DNA from: Bettongia penicillata ogilbyi
Taxonomy: Eukaryota > Chordata > Mammalia > Diprotodontia > Potoroidae
Reading direction: 5' to 3'
Length of the DNA stretch: 64,000 nucleotides
Assembly (NCBI GenBank): GCA_023548195.1
Contig: JAJHZJ010000043.1
Span: 1,306,391 to 1,370,390 of the forward strand
Numbering within the stretch: position 1 is the stretch's first letter; the number at the start of each line of letters is the position of its first letter. A program made the position numbers and the translations under genes. Below are positions 63,201 to 64,000 of the stretch, in pieces. The notes under the pieces were generated by a model. The model was not told the origin of the DNA, ran no database searches, and was given only the letters and a program-made list of their open reading frames with translations.

Positions 63201-64000
63201 TAATTTAGAGACAAGTTCCATCAGGGCTATCCAGGGTACCAGGGTGTCAGTCCATACTCCCTGCAGAGGGCAGCAAACATCCCGTATTTTAATAACCTGC
63301 TACTCGTGCCCATGCTCTGGCCCTTACAGTCCTTAAGCACAAGAGGCACAGGGCAAATTGCCTCAAAGTCCTATATACTAGCATGAAGCTGAGTCCAGGG
63401 GAGATGGAGGCTGGCCCTAAGAGCTGCTGGGTTCAGGGGACAAGGCTAGAAGATTGACTGTTAGCAGCAGCCAGCTGTGGCAGTTGCCTCTCCACGGCTT
63501 CCTCTCATGCCCTCTAGCAGGCCAGTGGCTCCCTTCACAGACTTTCATCACCTTGATTATTGCTTGTTCTAGATTCCAGCCAAACTTACTGCCTGAAGCT
63601 CTGCCTCAAACTTGGCAGTCCAACTCCTACCTTTGTGACTTTGCTCAGGCTATGCTGGGAGCTTAGAAAGCCCTCCAGCCCATTTTTCATCTCTTGTCTC
63701 TGAGCTCTGGTACTGGCCTCCTTATCCCCCAGATGGTAACATCTTTTCTCTGCATCTTCAGGCAGGCTCAGAACTCTGGGGTCTAGATCAATCCTTTGCT
63801 CATTGCCTCCTACTCTGTATGGGCTCATCTCTGATTAGGTCCCATTGACTCCTTCGCACTGCTCTCCCATAGGAGAGGGCAGAGGCTGTGTCATGGAAAT
63901 CTCTAGGTCCCTGGGGTAGAGCTCTCTGGGTAAGTGATGGGGATGAACAGAAGGTTGCTCACCTTTAAGTTATTCCCACACTCCAAGGAATTTTTCCTGT
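63201..64000. other. Unassigned sequence to the window end
   Basis: About 800 bp. No repeat family or gene recognised. The 80-codon minus frame at 63586-63828 has no domain. Confidence 0.45.

Overview
The window looks like marsupial nuclear DNA from a gene-poor intergenic or intronic stretch. I found no protein-coding gene, rRNA, tRNA gene, CRISPR array or CpG island. The marsupial call rests on the repeats: CORE-SINEs with a BovB-type tail, CORE-SINEs with a second RTE-type tail, L1/HAL1 elements of the marsupial type, and many L2, CR1/L3 and MIR remnants. No Alu, B1/B2 or other placental-specific SINE is visible. The species cannot be told from this evidence.

Layout. 0-13 kb: MIR/CORE-SINE, L2 and CR1/L3 fossils, a degenerate ~53-bp minisatellite (5.03-5.41 kb) and long GA, GT and GA/GAA/GGA microsatellites. 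13-17.2 kb: a minus-strand L1 3' part and a minus-strand HAL1-like element. 18.6-22 kb: mostly repeat-poor sequence with homeodomain/forkhead-like motifs and an AC-rich satellite. 22.5-28 kb: overlapping L2 and CR1 fossils on both strands. 28-31 kb: GAAA tract, a 42-bp minisatellite, unique DNA. 31.6-35.5 kb: two plus-strand HAL1/L1 ORF1 remnants interrupted by a SINE and an RTE piece. 36-43 kb: CR1, L2, (TTCC)n, an L1 3' end carrying an intact SINE, and a minus-strand HAL1 with a decayed ORF1. 43-55 kb: largely unique with microsatellites and an RTE ORF2 fragment at 46.7-47.0 kb. 55-60.7 kb: L2 copies on both strands and more SINEs. 60.7-63.2 kb: a minus-strand L1 split by two insertions, one LTR-like and one with inverted ends.

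How the parts relate. The clearest biology is the nesting and sharing of parts among retroelements. SINEs with tRNA-like heads and a CORE domain carry at least four different LINE-type tails, and the probable LINE partners (L2, CR1/L3, BovB-like RTE, a second RTE) lie in the same window. Two SINE insertions have readable target-site duplications. Several repeat-free blocks dense in homeodomain-like motifs are the best candidates for conserved regulatory DNA, but this is inference that needs alignment. I did not find an undescribed biological system. Repeat family names are from memory of consensus sequences; boundaries are generally good to about 10-30 bases.
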